From assembly GCA_021790055.1 (NCBI GenBank), contig JAJYIL010000018.1, positions 1-15,089 on the forward strand: DNA of 15,089 nucleotides. The letters run 5' to 3'. Source of the stretch: Bacteroidota bacterium. GTDB lineage: Bacteria > Bacteroidota > Ignavibacteria > Ignavibacteriales > Ignavibacteriaceae. The position numbers and the translations under genes are program-made. Of the stretch, positions 1 to 6,808 are shown in pieces; positions within the stretch are counted from its first letter, which is position 1; every line of letters starts with the position of its first letter. The notes under the pieces are model-generated. The model made no database searches and was not told where the DNA came from. It worked only from the letters and a program-made list of their open reading frames with translations.

Positions 1-169
1 TTTTAGGTCAGAAGAAATTAATTTGATTACTTCATCCGGATTGTGTATTTATGGATTGAGCTTTTGATTTAAATTTCCGTGTCGCAATAAATTATTTTTG
101 TTTTTAGGGGGTGATTAGTAACTTTTTTTTTTTCGAAAGTCTAAACAATTGTAAGCTGAGAGATTTCCA
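1..169. other. AT-rich upstream region, no gene seen
   Basis: No coding frame is supported here. The stretch is AT-rich and contains a run of eleven T at 123-133. A TATTTTTG box at 93-100 resembles the TAnnTTTG -7 element of Bacteroidota promoters, but no TTTG-like -33 element sits at the expected distance, so it is only a weak promoter candidate for the small gene starting at 170. Confidence 0.4.
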
Positions 170-400
170 ATGTGCAAGAAAATTTACAAAGAACATGTTC
201 AAATGGTTTGCCCTTTCTGCGCGAAAGAAATAAGCAAGGTATGGGTTTGCAGAGTTGAATCGATTATCGGGACAAGATATATTTACTTCTGCAGTGAGTG
301 CCAGAAAAAATTGGCAATATCAAAGCAGCAGAATTCCCAGATAAGTTTTGGCAATACCTCTCTTGCAGTAAATAACGGCACTGCGCACTCGATTATTTAG
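170..400 (+). CDS. Small zinc-ribbon-like protein, 76 aa, function unknown
   Basis: This short protein has two CxxC pairs, C14-P-F-C17 and C41-S-E-C44, about 24 residues apart. That is the spacing of a single four-cysteine zinc ribbon, with an aromatic/basic stretch between the knuckles. The tail after residue 55 is polar and looks disordered. There is no signal peptide or membrane segment, so it is probably cytoplasmic. The ATG at 170 has only a weak purine stretch (gagag) upstream; an internal ATG at residue 12 would still keep both CxxC pairs. It ends with TAG and stands alone, 95 bp before the GWxTD gene. I do not recognise a named family. Binding to nucleic acid or protein is possible, but this is inference from the fold only. 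Confidence 0.6.
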   Translation: MCKKIYKEHVQMVCPFCAKEISKVWVCRVESIIGTRYIYFCSECQKKLAISKQQNSQISFGNTSLAVNNGTAHSII

Positions 401-495
401 CCGCCTTTCATCATACATTCTCCTCATTCTGAAAATTTCTAATTTAATTTTCACATCTTTTTAGTAAATTCTTACGTAACAAATTTCAAAATCCG

Positions 496-2613
496 ATGAA
501 GCGCGCATTCTTGGTTTCATTTTGCGTTTTGGCATTTACATGGAGAATATTCAGTCAGTCTTCTCCGGCTGATGCAGCAAATTATTATGAACATGGGATG
601 CAGGCGCTTTCAAATAAGGATGTAAAGAAAGCGGAGAAACTTTTCAAAAAATCAATTAGAGAAAATGATGATGCGCCTTCGATGTATGAGCTTGCGAAAA
701 TAGATTATGAAAGAAATACAATAAGTGGAAGAACGGAAGCGCGAGAGCTACTGAGCGATGCAATATTCAAGGAGCCGAAAAATCTTTCCTACAGGTATCT
801 TCTTGCCGATGTTTTTAAAGTCTTCAGCGACCACATTGCATACGGAATATACAAGGACATAATTAAAATAGACAGCACATCACCTGAAGCGCTTTTTAAC
901 CTTGGCAGGATTGATGCGTCTGATTTTAACGACTACCACAATTCGGTTGTCTCTTACGGGCAATATGAAAATTTATCTCTCGAAAAGTATGCTCAAGAGT
1001 CTTACCGTTCCGCAAAAGGTTATCTTGAAAAGGCAATCAAATACGATTCAACTTATAAAGAAGCCTATCTTCATCTTAGCTTCTTATTTGAAGACAATAG
1101 AAAAATAACTGAAGGAATTCATGTGTTGAAGAATGCCGAACAAATTTTCCCCGGAGATAAAAATATTCATTTATACCTGGGCTTGTTGCTTTATGAAAAC
1201 TCCCAAATCGATTTTGCTTTTAAAGAATATCAAACGGCATTGTCGCTTATGCCGGATTCCGAGCGGACTGATTTTACTTTCAATTCCGTCAAGGAAGTTT
1301 TAAAGCCTGCGCTCGGGGATAAATTCAAGAATTATTCGGATGAACAATTAAAGCAGATGATTAAATATTTCTGGAACATAAGCGATCCCCTTTATTTAAC
1401 AGACTACAATGAACGATTGCTTGACCATTATTCGCGAGTTGCCTATGCGGATTTACGTTTCAGTGAGCCGAAAAAACTTATTCCAGGATGGAAGACAAAC
1501 CGTGGTGAAATGGTTCTTCGCTACGGTGAACCTATTAAGCGGGTTAGGTACAGACCATTCATAAATGTGGGAGGCAGTACCCAGATAGGAATGAAGACCG
1601 ATGTGTGGTATTATAAATATTTTACTGTCGGTTTTACAGACCAGTTCTTAAACGGAAACTATGTATTCAGCGAGCCTTTGCCCGGCGACCGGTATATTCC
1701 GCAGTTTGGAGGCGATACTCCGATGCTCGTTGACTATTTGAGGAAAATTCAATTCCAGATTTATACTCCCAGGTTTGATGGACCGACCTTTAAAGTTCCT
1801 TATGAAATTGCCCAATTTAAAAGTAAAGGTTATAACTACACCGATGTTTATGTAAATTATGGAATAGATGCCTACGATTCACTCCGGGCAGGAAACTATT
1901 ACCATGAAAAATACGAATGGGGTTTATTTTATTTCGATTCTTTGCACGATCCGATCTTTTCTGATAAGGGTCTTATCGATTCAGTAAGCTCAAAGCATAA
2001 AGTTGATGTTAAGGACGGAAGGAATCTACTTGTCAACTCGCTCAACATGTCGGTTTACCCGGACTCTGGTGAGCTTGCATTTGAGCTTGAAAGAAAATCG
2101 GACAACGGCGTTTCTACAAACCATATTCCATTTTATCCGAGGAAATTCAAATTAAGAAGACTTGACATCAGCGATGCAATTTTGGCGACAAAATTACTTC
2201 ATGATACAAGCGATGCACTTCCGCTTAAAAGAAACGGCTACTCGATGCTTCCCAATCCTTCACATATATTTGAAGCGGACAAGCCCATTTATGTTTACTA
2301 TGAGCTTTATAATTTAAGTGTAAACGAAAACGACATTAACGACTTTGAACAAAAATTAATAGTAAAGAAAAAGGATGAAAGCTCAGGATTAAGTAAAGCT
2401 GTTAACTCCGTCCTAAATGTAGTCGGTCTTGGTAATAAGAAGGAAGAAGTAATAATTATGACCAAGTATCAGGCGCAAGGGAAAAATCCTCAAATAAATT
2501 TTCAGCTTGATATGCACACTTACCAGCCCGGAGATTATATAGTTACCTTCCTGATCGACGATTTACTTTCAAAGAAGGAAATCAGTAAAGAAGTTTCGTT
2601 AACACTTCGTTAA
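496..2613 (+). CDS. Secreted TPR and GWxTD-domain protein
   Basis: The 705-aa product starts with a hydrophobic signal sequence (residues 4-20, with a likely cleavage region near FSQSS), so it should be exported to the periplasm or outer surface. Residues about 25-260 are helical TPR-like repeats with typical A/Y/L/P spacing (for example around residues 25-60 and 180-250). Residues about 270-420 form the GWxTD domain, recognisable by the LTDYNERLLDHYSRVAYAD stretch followed by PGWKTNRGE with the core at G331-W332 and then LRYGEP. The last ~280 residues are beta-rich, including IYVYYELYNL, a common segment in this family. The family occurs in the FCB group; its function is not established, and an envelope role is inferred from the signal peptide. 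The core reads GWKTN rather than GWxTD, an Asp-to-Asn change at residue 335. The ATG has no clear Shine-Dalgarno. It converges with sppA. Confidence 0.85.
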   Translation: MKRAFLVSFCVLAFTWRIFSQSSPADAANYYEHGMQALSNKDVKKAEKLFKKSIRENDDAPSMYELAKIDYERNTISGRTEARELLSDAIFKEPKNLSYRYLLADVFKVFSDHIAYGIYKDIIKIDSTSPEALFNLGRIDASDFNDYHNSVVSYGQYENLSLEKYAQESYRSAKGYLEKAIKYDSTYKEAYLHLSFLFEDNRKITEGIHVLKNAEQIFPGDKNIHLYLGLLLYENSQIDFAFKEYQTALSLMPDSERTDFTFNSVKEVLKPALGDKFKNYSDEQLKQMIKYFWNISDPLYLTDYNERLLDHYSRVAYADLRFSEPKKLIPGWKTNRGEMVLRYGEPIKRVRYRPFINVGGSTQIGMKTDVWYYKYFTVGFTDQFLNGNYVFSEPLPGDRYIPQFGGDTPMLVDYLRKIQFQIYTPRFDGPTFKVPYEIAQFKSKGYNYTDVYVNYGIDAYDSLRAGNYYHEKYEWGLFYFDSLHDPIFSDKGLIDSVSSKHKVDVKDGRNLLVNSLNMSVYPDSGELAFELERKSDNGVSTNHIPFYPRKFKLRRLDISDAILATKLLHDTSDALPLKRNGYSMLPNPSHIFEADKPIYVYYELYNLSVNENDINDFEQKLIVKKKDESSGLSKAVNSVLNVVGLGNKKEEVIIMTKYQAQGKNPQINFQLDMHTYQPGDYIVTFLIDDLLSKKEISKEVSLTLR

Positions 2614-2632
2614 TCATCTTCCTGCTTATATT

Positions 2633-2685
2633 CTTGAACTTAAACTTGATCTTGATCTAAGTTGCAGTATAAGTTTAAGTGTAAG
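2633..2685. repeat. Hexamer-phased inverted array between convergent genes
   Basis: In the 78-bp gap between the GWxTD gene and sppA, the word CTTRAW occurs in perfect 6-nt phase: CTTGAA at 2633, CTTAAA at 2639, CTTGAT at 2645 and again at 2651. After a short gap the reverse complements follow in phase (TATAAG 2668, TTTAAG 2674, TGTAAG 2680). The two sides pair through a perfect 10-bp arm pair, 2638-2647 with 2671-2680, with a 23-nt loop. Its place between two gene ends suggests a two-way transcription stop, but there is no strong T run, so that role is inferred. Confidence 0.65.
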
Positions 2686-2691
2686 CACTGG

Positions 2692-3381
2692 CTATTCCGG
2701 ATCAACCAGTTCCATATCCTCCAGCGGCAGCATAGGCAGCGGCTTTCCATTGTTTTCAAATCTGAATTTAAGATCTTCGATAATTTGGTTAGTGCCGGTT
2801 TCCAATCCAAACGGCTTTGGAATAAACTCATTTAAATTTATCCATGCAGGTTCCGGATATTCAATAATTTCATACGGAAGATTTTTGATATCTGCTTTTT
2901 CAGCAGCGATATGTATTGCATCTGAAAGCCCGCCGAGGACATCGACCAGACCGTTCTTCAATCCTGCCTCTCCTGACCAAACCCTTCCTTGCCCGATTGA
3001 ATCAATATGACTGAAAGATTCTTTTCTACCTGAAGCAACTTTGGAAACAAATTCCTTGTAATAACTTTTTATTATTGATTCAGCCTTCTGCTGTTCCAAC
3101 GACGTCAGATTTCTATCCGGGAGAGTAACGCCAATAAATGGAACAGTAAAGCCAAAGGCAAGGTCTGCATGTTCACCGCGTTTTACGAAATCAGTTGATA
3201 CTCCGATCTTACTTTCAAAGCCTTTATTATAAGCCCAGCCTGCAATAACTCCTATTGATCCTGTAAGTGTCATAGGCGCAGCAACAATAGTATCGGCGTA
3301 CATCGAAAGCCAGTATCCGCCTGAAGCTGCAACAGAGCCTTGAGAAACTATTACCGGCTTTTTCTCTTTGCACTTCTTCAA
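2692..3381 (-). CDS. sppA: SppA signal peptide peptidase, C-terminal part downstream of an in-frame TAG
   Basis: This is the second half of the S49 peptidase that begins at 5130, in the same reading frame. It carries the catalytic serine in GSVAASGGYW (S603 in read-through numbering), followed by ADTIVAAPMTLTGSIGV, the hallmark S49 segment, and then the C-terminal alpha/beta repeat. The frame is open directly after the stop codon at 3387-3385. The first possible start is TTG at 3381-3379, with no convincing Shine-Dalgarno, so independent translation is doubtful. Without the upstream half it lacks the catalytic lysine and the signal peptide. The sequence is otherwise intact to its own TAG stop, with no further damage, which suggests either a very recent nonsense change, an assembly or base-call error, or read-through. 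Treat it as part of one gene spanning 2692-5130. Confidence 0.85.
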   Translation of the reverse strand: MKKCKEKKPVIVSQGSVAASGGYWLSMYADTIVAAPMTLTGSIGVIAGWAYNKGFESKIGVSTDFVKRGEHADLAFGFTVPFIGVTLPDRNLTSLEQQKAESIIKSYYKEFVSKVASGRKESFSHIDSIGQGRVWSGEAGLKNGLVDVLGGLSDAIHIAAEKADIKNLPYEIIEYPEPAWINLNEFIPKPFGLETGTNQIIEDLKFRFENNGKPLPMLPLEDMELVDPE

Positions 3382-3384
3382 TGC

Positions 3385-3387
3385 CTA
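3385..3387 (-). other. sppA: In-frame amber codon inside sppA
   Basis: The reverse-strand reading is ATT GCA TAG GCA TTG AAG AAG, giving DIIA-stop-ALKK. Both sides match S49 peptidases in the same frame with no indel, so one base separates this from an open gene; a Glu, Gln or Lys codon (GAG, CAG, AAG) would be the simplest original. TAG also ends this gene properly at 2692-2694 and the small gene at 400, so TAG is a normal stop in this genome. Confidence 0.9.
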
Positions 3388-5130
3388 TGCAATTATATCC
3401 GAAGCCAGTCCGTCTCCGCCCGGAGAATTAACTCTTAGTACTACTGCTTTGACATTAGGATTATTTGCTGCAGCATTAACATCATTAACAAGGTTCCGTG
3501 CATCTATTCCCTCATCCATTGCGCAAATGCCCAAAGCATAAATGACGGCAATCTTTGGTCTCTCTCCCCAGTAATTATCCTTTGGAAGATTAAATTTTTC
3601 AAGCGAACCTGCACCGACAAAACCTTCATTCTTCCCTTCAAGCTTATCTGCAATTTCTTCAACGGCTTTCCATCTTCCAAGTGTATCAGCCAGCCCCGCT
3701 TTCAAGGCTTCATCAGCCGTAAACAAGGTTTGGTCGTTTACAAGATTGTCAAACTCTGACGATGTTAATTTACGTCCGCGGCAAATTTCATCTTTTGCTG
3801 TCTTATAAAAATTATCAACTAAGTCTTGGTACTGGATACTGTCGCCTTCGCTCATCTTATCTCTGGAATAAGTTTCAAAAGCTGTTTTATATTTAAAGTA
3901 TCGCAAATCGGTAAATCCTATGCCGAGCTTCGCAAGCATATTTTTATAATATTGGCGTCCGAGCAGGAATCCTTGTAAAATAATATTGCCTTCGGGATCC
4001 ATTACAATCTTATCGGCAACCGACACAAGAGTATAATCCTGAATGCCTGCTCTATCAATATAGATTACCACATGCTTACCGGTTGCCTTGAATTTTTTTA
4101 ATTCGCGTCTAAGCTCCCAAAGACCCTCGTAGCTAATCTGCATGCCGGAAGTATTGATTGCAATGCCTGCAATTGTGTTGTCGTTTTTCGCCGCGTCAAT
4201 TGCTTCAATTAAATTAAGAAGAGTGTTTGAATTATCGAATAGCCTGTACCGCTGGTACTTCAACTGTCCGAGCAGATTCAGATCAAGATAATTATCTTTG
4301 TTAAACATGCCGTGGAAGATATTTCTATCATATTCGCCGAAGCGTATTCCATAAGTGTTAAAAGTATTCTTTCCGTTATCGTCAAAATGAACTCCTGAGG
4401 AAACGCCGAAATTTCCGAAGCTCAATTCAACACCGACTGAAAGAAACTTTGTATTAAAATATCTTCCGGTAATTCTGATTCCCGGAAGCGCTTCAATTGC
4501 CGCGCCGGCGCTCCATTTACCTTCCTGCGGATAATAATTTTGTTTGATCGAATAGTCTCCGAACAAAGATAAAAATTCATTACCAAGCGGGCGCACAGCT
4601 AAGTCAACTATTCCTTCGTCCCTTCCGGAACCGGGAAGATTTCCTATCAAGCCGACTGAAAGATGTGTATCCGGTCTGTATAATGTTCCGATAGTAAATA
4701 GATTAGATGCATTAAAGATGCTTTTATTCCCTGAGTTAATTGCATAGCCGAAGCCAAAGCTAAAAGCATCATCGCCAAACGCAGTGGAAATTTTGTAATT
4801 GGTTAAATTGGCGCCGGCAACCTTTGAATTAACTGCGGCAAATCCGAAATGCGGCACCGCAGCAAACAATCCCCAATTATCCGGCATATTCCAATTACCG
4901 GATTTACTGCTCCAGGTAAATAATGCATCCGGTCCGTTAAGAGTTGATAGTAGCGCGGGATTTGCATAACCATAGAGACCATACCTCATCGCGCCGGGAG
5001 AAGTAAATCCATATTCGTCAATAGAATAATAATTTGTAAGGCTTGCCTGTCCGGCAGGTAAGCTCGATTGAGCCGGAAGAATAGAAACCAAAAGCAAACA
5101 GAAAATAATAGTAAGCCGATATAACTTCAT
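3385..5130 (-). CDS. sppA: SppA-type signal peptide peptidase, N-terminal part with barrel-like extension (ends at premature TAG)
   Basis: SppA (peptidase family S49) cleaves leftover signal peptides at the membrane with a Ser/Lys pair. Residues 1-21 are a signal sequence (hydrophobic TIIFCLLLVSIL). Residues about 30-275 do not match the usual SppA N-terminus: they are rich in alternating aromatic/Gly beta strands (FGFGYAI, SVGLIGNLPG, LSVGVELSFGNFG) and look like an outer-membrane barrel or PorV-like domain. The first S49 repeat follows from about residue 290, with the catalytic lysine at K415 in FKYKTAFETYSRDKMS. The second repeat begins near residue 530 (PKIAVIYALG, then VNSPGGDGLASDII) and is cut by TAG at codon 582. 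With read-through the full product would be 812 codons, against about 620 aa for E. coli SppA. The ATG has a good Shine-Dalgarno, AGAGG seven bases upstream. As it stands, this fragment lacks the catalytic serine and should be inactive. Confidence 0.85.
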   Translation of the reverse strand: MKLYRLTIIFCLLLVSILPAQSSLPAGQASLTNYYSIDEYGFTSPGAMRYGLYGYANPALLSTLNGPDALFTWSSKSGNWNMPDNWGLFAAVPHFGFAAVNSKVAGANLTNYKISTAFGDDAFSFGFGYAINSGNKSIFNASNLFTIGTLYRPDTHLSVGLIGNLPGSGRDEGIVDLAVRPLGNEFLSLFGDYSIKQNYYPQEGKWSAGAAIEALPGIRITGRYFNTKFLSVGVELSFGNFGVSSGVHFDDNGKNTFNTYGIRFGEYDRNIFHGMFNKDNYLDLNLLGQLKYQRYRLFDNSNTLLNLIEAIDAAKNDNTIAGIAINTSGMQISYEGLWELRRELKKFKATGKHVVIYIDRAGIQDYTLVSVADKIVMDPEGNIILQGFLLGRQYYKNMLAKLGIGFTDLRYFKYKTAFETYSRDKMSEGDSIQYQDLVDNFYKTAKDEICRGRKLTSSEFDNLVNDQTLFTADEALKAGLADTLGRWKAVEEIADKLEGKNEGFVGAGSLEKFNLPKDNYWGERPKIAVIYALGICAMDEGIDARNLVNDVNAAANNPNVKAVVLRVNSPGGDGLASDIIA

Positions 5131-5155
5131 AATAACCTCTTGTTCACATGATAAT

Positions 5156-5186
5156 CAAAACTAATAAGATTTAGCATATTAAAAAA
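5156..5186 (-). promoter_or_regulatory. Candidate Bacteroidota-type promoter for sppA
   Basis: Read on the minus strand, TAGTTTTG at 5163-5156 fits the TAnnTTTG -7 consensus, with a T-rich block (5186-5181) about 18-20 bases upstream in place of the TTTG -33 element. It lies 25 bases before the sppA ATG. This is a motif match only. Confidence 0.3.
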
Positions 5187-5243
5187 CTGTTTGAATAAAT
5201 TTCAGTATTTTAGGAATGTAGATTTCAACCTAAATAACCTGGT

Positions 5244-5975
5244 ATGATCGAGATAGTCAATCTTCATAAAAGCTTCGGCGGAAAAAAAGTTCTGAACGGT
5301 ATCAATCTGAATATTGAAAAAGGAGAGACTATTGCAATAATCGGAAAGAGCGGCTGCGGCAAGAGTGTTTTAATAAAACATATTGTTGGTCTTCTGTACC
5401 CAGATGATGGATTTGTTAAGGTTGAAGGTCATGTCGTTAGCGAGCTTAATACAAAAGATCTTTATGAGATAAGAAAGAAATTCGGATTTCTTTTCCAAGG
5501 CGCTGCTTTATTTGATTCTATGACAGTTGGCGAGAATATTTCACTTCCGCTTGTTGAATCGGGTAACGGGTATTCTAAAGAGAAAATTGAAAAGATAATT
5601 TCAGAGAAACTGGAGCTTGTCGGTTTGCCCGGAACCGAAAATCTGAAGCCTGCGGAGCTTTCCGGCGGCATGAAAAAACGCGTCGGGCTTGCGAGAGCAT
5701 TGGTAACAAATCCGGATTATATCCTTTACGATGAACCTACAACAGGGCTTGACCCGATTATGTCTGATTCGATAGACAGTTTAATCAAAGAGCTAAGTCA
5801 AAAGCTTAGCGTTACTTCTGTGGTTGTTACACATGATATGTACAGTGTAAAGAATGTTGCCAATCAAGTTGCTATGATGCACGAAGGCGTCATCCATTTT
5901 ACAGGCTCTCCCGAAGAGCTTCTTCAATCAAATGATGAAGCAGTAGTTGATTTCATCAAGAGAACCTGGGTTTGA
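5244..5975 (+). CDS. mlaF: MlaF-like ABC transporter ATP-binding protein
   Basis: This 243-aa protein is a complete ABC ATPase. Walker A is GKSGCGKS (K40), the Q-loop region is FQGAALFDSMTVGENI, the signature is LSGGM (139-143), Walker B ends at D163-E164 in YDEPTTGLDP, and the switch histidine is H197 in VVTHD. The ALFDSMTV segment and the GGMKKRVGLARAL signature are typical of the MlaF/Ttg2A/Mkl group, which powers MCE-type lipid transport between the inner and outer membranes. The length is close to that of family members. No MlaE permease or MlaD/MCE protein lies next to it; upstream is divergent sppA and downstream is a spacer with repeats, so partners must be encoded elsewhere. The ATG at 5244 has no clear Shine-Dalgarno. 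An ABC ATPase for another substrate of the same subfamily cannot be excluded. Confidence 0.88.
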   Translation: MIEIVNLHKSFGGKKVLNGINLNIEKGETIAIIGKSGCGKSVLIKHIVGLLYPDDGFVKVEGHVVSELNTKDLYEIRKKFGFLFQGAALFDSMTVGENISLPLVESGNGYSKEKIEKIISEKLELVGLPGTENLKPAELSGGMKKRVGLARALVTNPDYILYDEPTTGLDPIMSDSIDSLIKELSQKLSVTSVVVTHDMYSVKNVANQVAMMHEGVIHFTGSPEELLQSNDEAVVDFIKRTWV

Positions 5976-5977
5976 GT

Positions 5978-6031
5978 CTCGGGGCTCGATGTTTGATACT
6001 CGATACTCGATATCAAGCATCGAGATTCGAG
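5978..6031. repeat. Heptamer-phased inverted array after mlaF
   Basis: Starting two bases after the mlaF stop, 7-nt words follow in exact phase: CTCGGGG 5978, CTCGATG 5985, TTTGATA 5992, CTCGATA 5999 and CTCGATA 6006. The reverse complements then follow in 7-nt phase: CTTGATA (6011-6017), CTCGATG (6018-6024) and CTCGAAT (6025-6031). The arms 5985-5998 and 6011-6024 pair over 14 bp with a single G-U, leaving a 12-nt loop. It could act as a transcription stop for mlaF, but the word phasing is more regular than a terminator needs. Confidence 0.75.
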
Positions 6032-6086
6032 TTTCTTCATCAAGATTCTTGCCATCCTTTTTTATACCAGGGCAGGAGATGGATTA

Positions 6087-6154
6087 GAACTTATCTATAA
6101 ACTCCCCTTTAAAGATTTCGATGATACATCGTGAATGCTTTATGATAAGAGTTC
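6087..6154 (+). other. Possible structured RNA element in the mlaF-6281 spacer
   Basis: GAAC (6087), TTATC (6091) and ATAAA (6097) can pair with GTTC (6151), GATAA (6144) and TTTAT (6139), giving 14 bp with one left and one two-base right bulge. Inside lies a perfect small hairpin, CGATG-ATA-CATCG, at 6119-6131. The stem is AT-rich, so chance pairing is possible. The rest of the 305-bp spacer shows a shorter CCGTC/GACGG dyad (6202-6206 with 6225-6229) and no coding frame. Confidence 0.25.
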
Positions 6155-6280
6155 CATAATTAAGTATTGCCGATCAAGTGTTATTTTGTGTCACAGTATT
6201 TCCGTCGTGTAATCCATACGTTATGACGGCTTCTTCGAAATGGTTTAATTGTATAAGCGATTTCAAAGGAATAGACTGTT

Positions 6281-6649
6281 ATGATAAAAGCTGTATTTGT
6301 TTATGAAAGGCGTCAGAGTGAGTTGCTGCCAAGGTTGCTTGAGTTTCTTTTTAGCTCAAAGAAAGGATTAAAAGCCAACGGAAAGGAAGTTTTCGAGCTT
6401 ATAAAAAAAGAAAATCCAAAGCTGGCTTTTTTCGAATTCGAAAATCCTTCGAATGTGGAAGGCAACTTTGATAGATTCTTAAAAAGCCTGGATGAGAGCA
6501 TTCTGCTTCATGTTTCTTTTATTAAAGTGAGCCCTGCAAACTTCTTTCTTGTTAAGATCGTAAATGATAGAATTTCCGGATTTATCAAATTCCTTTCCCG
6601 GCATCAAGGGAACAGACATCGAATGAGAGAGGCATACGGAAAAAGATAA
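6281..6649 (+). CDS. Hypothetical protein, 122 aa, no family recognised
   Basis: The ATG is preceded by AAAGGA about ten bases upstream, one of the better ribosome sites in the window, which supports this being a real gene. The protein is soluble, mixed alpha/beta and basic: a beta start (MIKAVFVYERR), a helical and Lys-rich middle, a segment ending LAFFEFENPS, then SILLHVSFIKVSP and a basic C-terminus with RHQGNRHRMREAYGKR. There are no signal peptide, membrane segments or cysteines. I cannot assign a domain. It sits alone between the repeat-bearing spacer after mlaF and the DUF2721-like gene, same strand, with a 159-bp gap downstream. Base use resembles its neighbours. It could be a lineage-specific regulator, but nothing in the sequence shows this. 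Confidence 0.6.
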   Translation: MIKAVFVYERRQSELLPRLLEFLFSSKKGLKANGKEVFELIKKENPKLAFFEFENPSNVEGNFDRFLKSLDESILLHVSFIKVSPANFFLVKIVNDRISGFIKFLSRHQGNRHRMREAYGKR

Positions 6650-6698
6650 ATTAATTAATTGTCTAATTGCCAAACTGCTTCATTGTTCAAAACAATTT

Positions 6699-6718
6699 TC
6701 AGCCAAAGGCTGATGAGC
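6699..6718 (+). terminator. Small alternative hairpins, possible terminator
   Basis: TCAGCC (6699-6704) pairs with GGCTGA (6708-6713) around an AAA loop. Alternatively AGGCT (6707-6711) pairs with AGCCT (6715-6719, just past the end). The two folds exclude each other. It lies 50 bases after the 122-aa gene. There is no T run after it, so termination is only a guess. Confidence 0.3.
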
Positions 6719-6741
6719 CTCTGACTCAAACAACAAAATAA

Positions 6742-6772
6742 TTTAGTAATTGTATTTTGTTTATTAAATTTG
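6742..6772 (+). promoter_or_regulatory. Candidate Bacteroidota-type promoter for the DUF2721-aat pair
   Basis: TAAATTTG at 6765-6772 matches TAnnTTTG, and TTTA at 6742-6745 lies 19 bases upstream in the -33 position. It is 36 bases before the ATG at 6809. Motif match only, in an AT-rich region. Confidence 0.3.
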
Positions 6773-6808
6773 TATTGAAATATTTTCAATAAAAATTAAT
6801 AAGCAAAG

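Noticed and set aside
123..133. T11 run as a terminator
   Set aside because: No stem precedes it and no gene ends just upstream in the window.
902..1108. 68-aa frame inside the GWxTD gene
   Set aside because: Overlaps the TPR region in another frame, has low complexity and no start signal.
2692..3381. An independent short protease gene starting at TTG 3381
   Set aside because: It is in the same frame as the upstream sppA half with only a TAG between, has no ribosome site, and lacks the catalytic lysine.
3385..3387. Pyrrolysine or reassigned TAG in sppA
   Set aside because: TAG ends two other frames properly, no pyl gene is visible, and SppA is not a known pyrrolysine protein.
5978..6031. 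CRISPR array
   Set aside because: Units are 7 nt, with no spacers of 30-40 nt and no cas genes in the window.
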